Shown here: positions 8,405 to 15,876 of the stretch, in pieces
Numbering within the stretch: the first letter of the stretch is position 1
Layout: each line of letters opens with the position of its first letter
Source: Candidatus Nomurabacteria bacterium
GTDB lineage: Bacteria > Patescibacteriota > Minisyncoccia > Phycocordibacterales > UBA2100
Length of the DNA: 42,639 nt
NCBI GenBank assembly: GCA_943356775.1
Contig: CALRFU010000008.1
Coordinates: 1 to 42,639, forward strand
Reading direction: 5' to 3'
The notes under the pieces: model-generated
Databases searched by the model: none
What the model was told of the DNA's origin: nothing
Seen by the model: only the letters and a program-made list of their open reading frames with translations
Position numbers and translations under genes: made by a program

Positions 8405-9505
8405 CTAGGCAAAATCGTTGTCGGGTTCGAGGTAGCTTTTTGGCGGCAGGTCGTCGCTATAGTGCATATTCTCGTCGAGAAAGTTGAATGCGGTCTGTTG
8501 TCTCGTGATGAACGCCCGCGAACCTTTCTTCGTTTTCTTATCGCGGTATTCCGCATCCTTCGTGAATCCGTAGATGACGTCCTTGCTGACCCACTTGTAG
8601 CTCGGCCACGTATCCTTGATGCGCTTGTCCAAATTATTCATGCTCCACAGCTGGAAGTCCCCGGTATTGTAAAAAGACTTGAAGTGCGTCTCGAGGTAGT
8701 TCGGGCCGATGCCGGGCACATTTCTCTTGGCGACGAACATAAGCGTGTACATAACAACGGCCTGCCACTTCAGCGCAAAATTAATCCACCACAGATACTC
8801 GAAATTCGTGGTCAGCGGTACGGGGGACGCATCTTTCAGCCGCTCGAAGAGATCGAGATAAAAATTGGTGACGCGGTCCTCATTGCCGAAGCTTTTCCCG
8901 AAAAATTCGAAGAATGTTTCGCGCCTGTACGGCTGATGGATTGCGCCGGGGCCGTACGTAAGTATGAGACGACCGACCTTGTCGGACCCCATGACCTGGT
9001 CGTTGTTCTCGCCGGAGAGCACGAAGTCTCCGGTGCCGAGTATATAGGGAAACATCGTGCTCGATTCCACGCGCAGATTGCCGCGGATGTGCTCGTCGAA
9101 GAACCGCGGATTTTCCATGATGGATTCCTGTGAGAGGAGGACCACGATACGTTTTTTTTGGCTCGCGGTCGCTTGCTTCAGCAGGGAGACGAGCATGCAC
9201 GTACTGTCGATGCCGCCCGAGTAAAAAACGTACACGTCTTTATTCAGTGTGTCCGCGTGCGCGAGCATCTCTTTCGCGCGGTCATTGCAGATATCCTCGT
9301 AGCTTTTCGTAAACGGGCGGAAGGTCGCGAGCGGGTAGAGCGATTTTGTGCGCACAGGTGTCTTGATAGTACTCGTGCGGTCAATGGGCAAGACCCATCC
9401 TCCATAGAGGCGAAAAAAATGGGAAAACATCTCGACGTCGGACAAATGTCTGTTGCGCTCCAGCATTTGGGGAGGGTTTATGTATATAAATCGAGGTTCC
9501 GACAT
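8405..9505 (-). CDS. Asparagine-synthetase-like ATP pyrophosphatase, copy B
   Basis: A 366-aa protein with a PP-loop SGGIDST (96-102) and a second motif, SGENNDQVMG (164-173), corresponding to the conserved acidic motif of the asparagine synthetase synthetase domain. The N-terminal glutaminase domain is absent, as in lasso-peptide cyclases and beta-lactam synthetases that lack a usable glutaminase site. Enzymes of this fold adenylate a carboxylate and form an amide. It is closely related to copy C (13555-14646), with shared segments such as DxEYR/DADYRD-NKTK and a C-terminal PDNDF. It follows the 213-aa gene by 11 nt. The target (a peptide or a small molecule) is unknown. Confidence 0.75.
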   Translation of the reverse strand: MSEPRFIYINPPQMLERNRHLSDVEMFSHFFRLYGGWVLPIDRTSTIKTPVRTKSLYPLATFRPFTKSYEDICNDRAKEMLAHADTLNKDVYVFYSGGIDSTCMLVSLLKQATASQKKRIVVLLSQESIMENPRFFDEHIRGNLRVESSTMFPYILGTGDFVLSGENNDQVMGSDKVGRLILTYGPGAIHQPYRRETFFEFFGKSFGNEDRVTNFYLDLFERLKDASPVPLTTNFEYLWWINFALKWQAVVMYTLMFVAKRNVPGIGPNYLETHFKSFYNTGDFQLWSMNNLDKRIKDTWPSYKWVSKDVIYGFTKDAEYRDKKTKKGSRAFITRQQTAFNFLDENMHYSDDLPPKSYLEPDNDFA

Positions 9506-9516
9506 ATGTCTTTAGT

Positions 9517-10158
9517 TTAGAGAAACCGAGTGAATTCTATGCGAATTGCTTCGAGCTCCTGCTCGTTTTTCGCATGCTTCACTTTATTGAAATATTTCAT
9601 ACGTAATTTCTCGTTCTTTGCGAGAAATTCGTGGTCGAGCTGTGCCTGTAGCAGTATTTCCTCCACTGCACGTTCAATAGAGATTCCGAGCTCGTCCGCG
9701 TAATACACTACATAGGGAGACTGAATGATGAGTTTGGGGTCGAATCCAGAGTCTTTGAGTCGGCGAGCCTGTGCCTCTTTGCTGACATATATGAGCTCTT
9801 GGAAATCCAAACCACTTCGTACCTGATTTCGATATTGATTGATGCGCTCCATCATGTAAGAAATAGTTTTTAGTTTCTCTGTCAGGAGTACTGCTCTTTG
9901 GCGTAATTCTTCCGTCACCGCCTCTGGATGTGTCTTACAGAATGTACGGTCTTTATCCGACCACGACCATGTCGGGTATTCTCTCGGGGATGTGCCAAAA
10001 AGAGGCATACTCTGAGGGTAGTTCGGGATATTGGCAGCCGCGATGTGCTCGGTGTCCATGGTGCATTCGTGCACAAACTGCACGGCAGCGGGATGCCAGC
10101 TCAGAGTAAGAACCGTGTCCGAGCTTGTGTCAACGAGGATACTGAGTTCGCGCGGCAT
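9517..10158 (-). CDS. 213-aa partner protein of the Asn-synthetase-like gene, copy B
   Basis: Protein of unknown function, homologous to the 221-aa product at 12893-13558. It has an N-terminal beta-rich part of about 70 residues ending in a WSxKDRT motif and a C-terminal helical part with (E)AxRxKxSG(F/Y)D, a SPYVVYYADELGI-like helix and repeated charged helices. The helical half vaguely resembles C-terminal domains of phage tail accessory proteins (DUF4376-like), from memory. The ATG at 10158 is chosen over an upstream in-frame start because a TTGTTG-16-TACAAT promoter ends 6 nt before it. In both copies this gene directly precedes the Asn-synthetase-like gene, so the two products probably work together. 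Confidence 0.7.
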   Translation of the reverse strand: MPRELSILVDTSSDTVLTLSWHPAAVQFVHECTMDTEHIAAANIPNYPQSMPLFGTSPREYPTWSWSDKDRTFCKTHPEAVTEELRQRAVLLTEKLKTISYMMERINQYRNQVRSGLDFQELIYVSKEAQARRLKDSGFDPKLIIQSPYVVYYADELGISIERAVEEILLQAQLDHEFLAKNEKLRMKYFNKVKHAKNEQELEAIRIEFTRFL

Positions 10159-10164
10159 GGTGCG

Positions 10165-10192
10165 ATTGTACCGCAGATGTTGTCCCCAACAA
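10165..10192 (-). promoter_or_regulatory. Leaderless promoter of the 213-aa gene
   Basis: On the minus strand, TTGTTG (10192-10187), a 16-nt spacer and TACAAT (10170-10165). Six nucleotides separate the -10 box from the ATG, so transcription should start at or next to the start codon. Confidence 0.6.
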
Positions 10193-10235
10193 CACAAGAA
10201 TCGTGGAAGGAATCCACGTTTTTATCCCCACGTGG

Positions 10236-10263
10236 GCGACACCCCTCTTTACCGTGCTACAAT
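10236..10263 (+). promoter_or_regulatory. Predicted promoter of peptide B
   Basis: GCGACA (10236-10241), a 16-nt spacer and TACAAT (10258-10263). Transcription should start near 10270, exactly where the peptide B frame begins with an ATT codon. It is divergent from the promoter of the 213-aa gene. Confidence 0.5.
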
Positions 10264-10270
10264 ATTTTAT

Positions 10271-10480
10271 ATTAGGTGGATAAAAGGGTCGGCGCTCGCT
10301 CTCTTTGCCGTTGTGGGAAGTGGCATCGTGGCGGCGTACGCGCACGTGTTTGGCTTCGGCACCGGTGTCGCTATTGAACCCTCCCAGATTCTTGGCGAAA
10401 AAGTATTTGCAGACGTTCCGTACAGTCAGGCGAGTTACTATGCCGAAGGGTCTTATTATATCCCTGGTGGTGGGGGCTGA
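10271..10480 (+). CDS. Exported Tyr/Gly-rich peptide B (candidate precursor)
   Basis: A 69-aa frame related to peptide A. It opens with a basic RWIK, a hydrophobic stretch (GSALALFAVVGSGIVAAYA), a spacer, then FA-DVPYSQASYYAEGSYY and a short tail ending IPGGGG. A signal-peptidase cut before DVPY would leave about 22 residues. No ATG, GTG or TTG stands at a sensible place upstream. The best start is ATT at 10271, 7 nt after the TACAAT box, implying a leaderless message with a rare start codon. A GTG at 10313 would truncate the hydrophobic segment. Anchored protein B follows at 10524 with its own -10 box. The frame is supported by the conserved motif; the start is uncertain. Confidence 0.6.
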   Translation: MRWIKGSALALFAVVGSGIVAAYAHVFGFGTGVAIEPSQILGEKVFADVPYSQASYYAEGSYYIPGGGG

Positions 10481-10523
10481 TACTGCGCCAGTTACTTAGC
10501 ACGGATGTTTTTATAATCCACGT

Positions 10524-11651
10524 ATGAATAGTATTTACAAAATTCCCGCCCTGCTCGCCATTTTTTTCGCTCTCCTACTCAGCGGGTTCTTTTTCTATTT
10601 ACAAAATAGCGCAAGACAACAAGAGGAGTTTGTTCAGATTCCTGACCCCGAAACATCGCGGGTCAAGCAAATCTTGTCACTAACGAGAAGTGGTGATTAT
10701 GCTCCAGCGGCAGCAGAGGTGGATGCTCTTTTGGCAAAACAGGCCGCCGGAGAAATTCTCTCGGAGCAAAAGCAGGCATCTCTCAATAGACGTTACCTTA
10801 TCAAATACAGAGTTTCCGGTAATAATACAGACGCCATTGAGTATCTCCGCCGACTCAAAGCAAATGTTTTGAACGTAAATTTACCAGCAGAATCACGTGC
10901 GGAAGACCTCTCTCGGCTCGCCCTTACATACTGCAGTTTTGCGCGCGACGAAGGGACACTTCGGGAAATATTTACCGGTGAGCCGTTTGAGCAATACTGG
11001 GTAGAGGGGGATGGTGCGCTTTCGACGCGAAAGTTGTTGGAGTGGGCTTACAATGATGTGGACCCTTCTCCTCGAACAGCCCTCGACTTAGCCCGTTGGT
11101 ACGTAAACCGCGCAATCATCAGACCTCTAGACTCAGAAACAAAAACACAGTACATCAAGTTAGCAAAAAGTTATGTTGCTGAGGGCGAGGAGCTGAATCG
11201 TGAAGATGTCGCGGCGGATGGGGATAAGTATCTCCTTACTCGGCGCTACGCGGCTTATCTTTACTGGCGCGCTTTCACAATGCACGCCCTTATGATGTTG
11301 GGGGACAAAACCTACGAAAAAGAAGCAAAAACAGCATACGATGATTTTCGGAGAACTGTTCTAGAACAGAACAACGCATCCTCATTGCAATTGCTCCCCT
11401 ATTCATACGTTGTTCAGGCAAACTTCATCTCGAAATTGTACGGCGACAAGGAGACTGCCAAGGTACTGCTTGCAAAAGCTATGCAGCTTGTGCGTGCTGA
11501 TCCCTACCGCCACACAAACGAATTTGAAGAGTTTACGCGTGATACGTGGGGTAACGCGTGGGCGGGGCTCGTCACGGCTGCTATCCGTGACATGATGGAC
11601 GTCTCCCCAGAGTTTAAGGAGTTTATTGAGAAAGAAGTACTCTCCGGATGA
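10524..11651 (+). CDS. Membrane-anchored helical-repeat protein B
   Basis: A 375-aa homologue of protein A, with an N-terminal transmembrane anchor at about 8-26 and an all-helical TPR-like domain behind it. It shares the IFTGEPF segment and the PYSYVVQANF region. A perfect TATAAT (10512-10517) lies 6 nt before the ATG, so this gene can be transcribed on its own as a leaderless message as well as by read-through from peptide B. The haloperoxidase-like gene follows after 21 nt. It is expected to be extracytoplasmic. Diverged sequence but conserved position next to the peptide gene argues that the two cassettes are old paralogues. Confidence 0.7.
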   Translation: MNSIYKIPALLAIFFALLLSGFFFYLQNSARQQEEFVQIPDPETSRVKQILSLTRSGDYAPAAAEVDALLAKQAAGEILSEQKQASLNRRYLIKYRVSGNNTDAIEYLRRLKANVLNVNLPAESRAEDLSRLALTYCSFARDEGTLREIFTGEPFEQYWVEGDGALSTRKLLEWAYNDVDPSPRTALDLARWYVNRAIIRPLDSETKTQYIKLAKSYVAEGEELNREDVAADGDKYLLTRRYAAYLYWRAFTMHALMMLGDKTYEKEAKTAYDDFRRTVLEQNNASSLQLLPYSYVVQANFISKLYGDKETAKVLLAKAMQLVRADPYRHTNEFEEFTRDTWGNAWAGLVTAAIRDMMDVSPEFKEFIEKEVLSG

Positions 11652-11672
11652 TGGATCCGTCTGACCCATGTC

Positions 11673-12836
11673 ATGAGTCGTAGTCTTCAATTACACAGGC
11701 GGGCATTTGTTGCTACCGTAGTAGTATGCGCCATCGCAGCGACTTGGTTTTGGTGGTCGGGGACGAGCGACCCGCTCGCGTCAGCTCTTCGCCCTTCGGA
11801 ACAGAGCAGAATACGGCAATATATTGATGAGGAGCTCCCGTCTCGGACGTGGATGAGGTATGCTAAAAGCGTCGTTCAGGATCATGAATACCCCCCAGCA
11901 CAGGCGGCACGGATTTACGCGTACATCGCATCGGCTTACAGTGATGTCTATGACGCCACGGATGATAAGCGGCAGGCAATGCGAGCACCGTGGTACGTAA
12001 TTACGCACCTCTACCCTTATACAAAGCGAGACGCGACACTCTTGCTCGTGGCGATTCAGGATAACTCGGAGGTAACGCTTTCTCCGAAAGCGACGGAGAT
12101 TGTTGACGCATACAAAAAGCGCTGGGACGAGAAAGAATCTCACGGTCACCCGGATGTGGTAATTCCGACAAGAAAAGATTTATGGATTCCGGTGACAGAA
12201 AAGGGGGCACACATCGATCCGCTAGATCCGAACGCTGGCTCGTGGCCACGGTGGATAATTACGAATGATACGTTTGATATGCCGGCTCCGCCGGCTGTGG
12301 GGAGCGCAAAGGACGCGGAAGAGATACAAAAAATGAAGGACAGTCTTGCGCAGAGGGAAGCATGGCGTGAAAGGATTTTTATATGGTGGGGCGGAAAGGG
12401 GACAGGCACTCCTTCGTGGCAGTGGCAAGACATTATGTACGATGTTGCGGCAGGCACGATGGACGATAAGGCCTATGCGCGTTATCAGAAAAACCTTGCG
12501 CAGGCGCTTGCCGACACATTCATCATTTGTTGGGATGAGAAATTCATTTACTGGAGTGCTCGACCGTGGATGCGCATTCCCGGTTTCAAACCTATTGCGG
12601 AAACACCTCCGTTCCCGGGCTATCCGTCGGGGCATTCCACTGTCTCTGCTTCAGCCGCAGTCGTTCTCGGCGCGTGGTTCCCGGAGCATGCAGCGGACTT
12701 CATGGCTATGGCAGAAGAAGCTCACGACACGCGTCTTTATGCCGGGATTCACTTTGAAATCGACAACACCGAAGGTTTTGCTCTCGGCAAGAGAATCGGC
12801 GAGCGCTTGCTTGAGAAGATTGACATACGTAAATAA
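11673..12836 (+). CDS. Vanadium haloperoxidase / PAP2-superfamily protein
   Basis: A 387-aa protein with an N-terminal signal anchor (about 10-28). All signature elements of the acid phosphatase/vanadium haloperoxidase superfamily are present in the C-terminal third: KxxxxxxRP at 290-298, PSGH at 318-321 and RxxxGxHxxxD at 354-364. The long N-terminal helical region and overall length fit vanadium-dependent haloperoxidase-type members better than compact PAP2 lipid phosphatases, but the two activities share these residues and cannot be separated by eye. It acts outside the cytoplasm and lies in the middle of cassette B. Oxidation or halogenation of the Tyr-rich peptide is a possibility that follows from position only. 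Confidence 0.75.
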   Translation: MSRSLQLHRRAFVATVVVCAIAATWFWWSGTSDPLASALRPSEQSRIRQYIDEELPSRTWMRYAKSVVQDHEYPPAQAARIYAYIASAYSDVYDATDDKRQAMRAPWYVITHLYPYTKRDATLLLVAIQDNSEVTLSPKATEIVDAYKKRWDEKESHGHPDVVIPTRKDLWIPVTEKGAHIDPLDPNAGSWPRWIITNDTFDMPAPPAVGSAKDAEEIQKMKDSLAQREAWRERIFIWWGGKGTGTPSWQWQDIMYDVAAGTMDDKAYARYQKNLAQALADTFIICWDEKFIYWSARPWMRIPGFKPIAETPPFPGYPSGHSTVSASAAVVLGAWFPEHAADFMAMAEEAHDTRLYAGIHFEIDNTEGFALGKRIGERLLEKIDIRK

Positions 12837-12892
12837 TCTTCCAGCCAGGACATAGATCTCGTGATATACTCGCAGCGTGAGAGAGATTATCT

Positions 12893-13558
12893 ATGCATGC
12901 TTATCATGCGATCTTAGATAGCGAAACAAAAACGTTCCTTGCGCTTGGAACAAACCCAGGTGTCCTGGTGCAGGTTCATGAGTGCACACCGGGGACGTTG
13001 CTTTACATGATGGTCAACCGTCCCGTCTACAAGAACGGTTTTCCTCTCGAGCATAGCGACCCGGCAACGTATCCGGAATATGTATGGAGCTGGAAAGATC
13101 GCACCGTTACGAGGCAAGACACGCCGCCTTCTCCTGCGTTACGGGCGACATCGGCCCTTGCAGTTCTAAAGATGAAGGCATTCACGCGTATTGCCAACAA
13201 AATAAGCCGCTCTCGTATGAAACTGGACACTGGCGTTGAAATGGCGGAGACTGTTCTGCGACTGAAGCGCGATGAGGCCTCCCGCTTCAAGGAATCAGGA
13301 TATGACGAATCGCGGATTTTCGAATTTCCATATCTTATGCAATTTGCTGAGTACAGTGGCATACCATACTCGGCAATCGCGGACGACATCCTCTTAGCGG
13401 CTCGTATGGATGAGGAGGTGCTCGTCAAGACGGAAATATCACGCGTGAAGTACGTCGAATTGGTACAGCGAGCGAAAACGGTGGCAGATGTTGAGAAATA
13501 TATGCTGGAGTTCGATAACTTTGACGGCGCGAATACTCGTGTACGTATGGCCGCATGA
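12893..13558 (+). CDS. 221-aa partner protein of the Asn-synthetase-like gene, copy C
   Basis: A paralogue of the 213-aa protein at 9517-10158: same order of an N-terminal beta-rich part with VHECTPG and WSWKDRT, then a helical part with EASRFKESGYD and FPYLMQFAEYSGI. A TATACT box at 12865-12870 would give a leader of about 16 nt that includes a weak GAGAGA purine stretch. The stop overlaps the start of the Asn-synthetase-like gene by four bases (ATGA), so the two proteins are made in coupled fashion. Function unknown. Confidence 0.75.
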   Translation: MHAYHAILDSETKTFLALGTNPGVLVQVHECTPGTLLYMMVNRPVYKNGFPLEHSDPATYPEYVWSWKDRTVTRQDTPPSPALRATSALAVLKMKAFTRIANKISRSRMKLDTGVEMAETVLRLKRDEASRFKESGYDESRIFEFPYLMQFAEYSGIPYSAIADDILLAARMDEEVLVKTEISRVKYVELVQRAKTVADVEKYMLEFDNFDGANTRVRMAA

Positions 13559-14646
13559 AGCTCGTATTCTATAATCCGGTTTTGGTGAGAGATGAGAGTA
13601 ACCGGCATCTTCCCGGCATGGAGCGTTTTTCGACATTTTTTAAGTTTTACAATAACGCCGTAGTACTACTCGATAGAACAGGCACGTTGAAGATTCCTAT
13701 CCAGACCCAGTCAGTCTTTCCCATACCGGCCCTTAGACCCTTCTCGAAAACTCTGGAGGAGGTGTGCAACGAACGCGCGTGTGAGCTGCTGAGGCACGTA
13801 GATAAGCTCGGAACCCCTCTGTATGTCCTCTATTCGGGTGGTATTGATAGCACCTTGGTTCTCGTATCCCTCCTTAAGAATGCCACACCGTCTGAGAAAA
13901 AGAATATTATCGTACTGCTGAACAAGGAGTCCATACAAGAGAATCCGTCCTTTTATGCAGATCACATACGCGGTCAATTGCGCACGGAATCGTCCGGGAT
14001 GTTTGGCTTTCTTATGGGCACTAACAATGTCTTCGTCGGTGGCGAGTGCGGTGACCAATTGTTCGGCACGGATCGCCTTTTGGACATCATTACTCGTTTT
14101 GGTGGTCAATCTCTTCACGCGCCATACTCGAGGGATATTTTCTTCACATATTTTAACTCATCACTCAACGACGGCGACCTCACCAACTACTGGCTAGATA
14201 TATTCGAACGCTTAAAAGGCGCCGCCACGGTTCCTATCACTACGAACGCTGAGTTCATCTGGTGGATTAGTTTTGCACTCAAGTGGCATGCTGTGTTTTT
14301 CCGCATTCTGTCGTACGCATCCAGTCGGAATGCCCCGAACATCTCGCGAGCGTATGTCGCGACTCGCTACTTTCACTTCTACAATACGGACGATTTCCAA
14401 TTATGGAGCCTGAATAATCCGGACAAGAAAATCAGGGACACGTGGCGGTCATACAAATGGCCATGCAAGGATATCATCTATGATTTTACGAAAGACGCCG
14501 ATTATCGCGACAATAAGACTAAGCACGGCTCGCAGTTTTTCCTCTTAAAGCACATGGAGCCGCACAATTTTATAGACGATTCCTTTCATTTGTACCGCAC
14601 ACTCGATGCGAAGCAGTATTATAATCCGGACAACGATTTTTTGTGA
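13555..14646 (+). CDS. Asparagine-synthetase-like ATP pyrophosphatase, copy C
   Basis: A 363-aa paralogue of copy B with PP-loop SGGIDST (94-100) and the acidic motif GGECGDQLFG (162-171), closer to the classical asparagine synthetase form than copy B. It too lacks a glutaminase domain, so any nitrogen would come from free ammonia or from an amine in the substrate, as in lasso-peptide cyclization. Its start overlaps the stop of the 221-aa gene. It ends 6 nt from the convergent ABC permease with no terminator between. Retention of both ATP-binding motifs in both copies suggests two active enzymes with different substrates. Confidence 0.75.
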   Translation: MKLVFYNPVLVRDESNRHLPGMERFSTFFKFYNNAVVLLDRTGTLKIPIQTQSVFPIPALRPFSKTLEEVCNERACELLRHVDKLGTPLYVLYSGGIDSTLVLVSLLKNATPSEKKNIIVLLNKESIQENPSFYADHIRGQLRTESSGMFGFLMGTNNVFVGGECGDQLFGTDRLLDIITRFGGQSLHAPYSRDIFFTYFNSSLNDGDLTNYWLDIFERLKGAATVPITTNAEFIWWISFALKWHAVFFRILSYASSRNAPNISRAYVATRYFHFYNTDDFQLWSLNNPDKKIRDTWRSYKWPCKDIIYDFTKDADYRDNKTKHGSQFFLLKHMEPHNFIDDSFHLYRTLDAKQYYNPDNDFL

Positions 14647-14652
14647 TACTTC

Positions 14653-15429
14653 TCATCGGGTCAGACCAACCCCGCGTTGTGAAAGGTACATCGCACCTGC
14701 GATACTAAGAGTAGTTGCCCCCACAAGTACGAGTAAGCTCAGGCCTATACCCGCATCCGATACGCCGAGTACTCCATATCTGAATCCGTTTATAAGGTAA
14801 AACGTCGGGTTCCATTCTGATGCGGTTGCTGCCCACGGCGAAAGGTACGTGATTGAGTGGTAGACACCACCGATATAGATTGCCGGCGTAATGACAAAGA
14901 CATTTACCATCGATATATTCTCAAGGCTAGTGCTGCAGAGTCCCGCAATGACGCCGATGAAGGCGAAGCATATGCTGGTGAGTACAAAGAAAAAGAGTGC
15001 GGTGAATGGGTGCACAATCGACAGCGGACTTAAGAAGAGTGAGACAAGCAGAACGATACAGCCGACTAAGAGTCCGCGAACTACACCTGCAGATGCGAAT
15101 CCGACGACGATAACCCACGGGGGAATCGGCGCGACGAGCATCTCGCTGATGTTGTTCCAGACGATACGAGCGGAGAAGAGATTCTTGGCGACATGGACGA
15201 ATGTATTAATCATTACCGCAAGTAATATAACTCCAGGTATTACGAATTCGATAAACGGAACTCCCCGTATTGTGCCTATTTTTTCTCCGAGAATGCCTCC
15301 GACTACCAAGAAAAAAAGCAGCACGGTCACAATAGGCGTGACAAGGGTCTGAAAAGGAATCCGGAAAATCTTTTCAGATTCCTTAAAAAAAATGGTTGTG
15401 TAAGCAATCCAGATGCGACGACTACCCAT
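14653..15429 (-). CDS. ABC-2 type transporter permease
   Basis: A 258-aa protein with six hydrophobic segments and the ABC-2 layout, including FIEFVIPGVILLAVM after the first pair of helices and a C-terminal WNPTFYLINGFRYGVLG segment typical of polysaccharide or drug exporter permeases. The ATG at 15429 is preceded by TACTAT at a 7-nt distance, matching the leaderless pattern seen elsewhere; the ATG at 15438 lies inside that box. No ATP-binding partner gene is present anywhere in the window, so the ATPase must be encoded elsewhere. It could export a product of the island, inferred from position. Confidence 0.8.
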   Translation of the reverse strand: MGSRRIWIAYTTIFFKESEKIFRIPFQTLVTPIVTVLLFFLVVGGILGEKIGTIRGVPFIEFVIPGVILLAVMINTFVHVAKNLFSARIVWNNISEMLVAPIPPWVIVVGFASAGVVRGLLVGCIVLLVSLFLSPLSIVHPFTALFFFVLTSICFAFIGVIAGLCSTSLENISMVNVFVITPAIYIGGVYHSITYLSPWAATASEWNPTFYLINGFRYGVLGVSDAGIGLSLLVLVGATTLSIAGAMYLSQRGVGLTR

Positions 15430-15481
15430 GTCGCTCATAGTACCGACAAAATCGTCAAATCAATAGATAGAGGCAATAGGA

Positions 15482-15509
15482 AAAGCCCGCCAGGTGACCG
15501 GCGGGCTTT
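15482..15509 (-). terminator. Terminator of the second Cys-rich gene
   Basis: On the minus strand, AAGCCCGCC-GGTCACCT-GGCGGGCTTTT. It isolates the Cys-rich gene from the ABC permease gene. Confidence 0.8.
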
Positions 15510-15531
15510 CTTCGCGTCGTAGGCGCAGAGC

Positions 15532-15768
15532 CTACTTGCGGGTGAGACCGCAGTGGGTCGCCCCTTTGCTCTTTGCGCCCTCGGTCCAGCAGCCGGTCTT
15601 TAAGCAGGCGCGTTGCTTGTCGTTGCACACGCACGATGCGGCCTTGCACCGGGACTCGCAGGTCTCTTTCCACGCAGAACACGAACTGTTCGCGAACGCG
15701 GGGGACATGGTCGCCGCGAGCGCAGAGAGAGTCAGCGCCAGCAGCGTCGTCCTTGTCGTATTTTTCAT
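15532..15768 (-). CDS. Small Cys-rich secreted protein
   Basis: A 78-aa protein with a Sec signal peptide (MKNTTRTTLLALTLSALAA..., cut after AFA) and about eight cysteines in the mature part, including CVCNDKQRACLKTGCW. A Shine-Dalgarno AAGGGAG precedes the ATG at 15768; the longer frame to 15831 is ignored. It resembles the product at 1702-1944 in size, Cys spacing and the CxxTGxW motif. Like that gene and the symporter, it looks imported from a GC-rich proteobacterium. No known function; the mature part could be disulphide-bonded in an oxidising compartment. Confidence 0.75.
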   Translation of the reverse strand: MKNTTRTTLLALTLSALAATMSPAFANSSCSAWKETCESRCKAASCVCNDKQRACLKTGCWTEGAKSKGATHCGLTRK

Positions 15769-15876
15769 CGGATCGCTCCCTTGGGATGAGGCATCCATAC
15801 GCGAGGATGCTGTCGAAATTCTACCACTCAATGCGTCTTTGTCAATACAGCCGTATCGGCGTGGTATCTTTGCTTC

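Noticed and set aside
8312-9133. 273-codon ORF on the plus strand
   Set aside because: It lies antisense to the Asn-synthetase-like gene, which has clear family motifs and a conserved paralogue. The plus-strand frame has no recognisable features.
12877-12921. 14-codon ORF starting at GTG, 6 nt after a TATACT box
   Set aside because: The geometry fits a leaderless start, but the frame is very short, out of frame with the 221-aa gene and has no support. The ATG at 12893 aligns with the paralogue.
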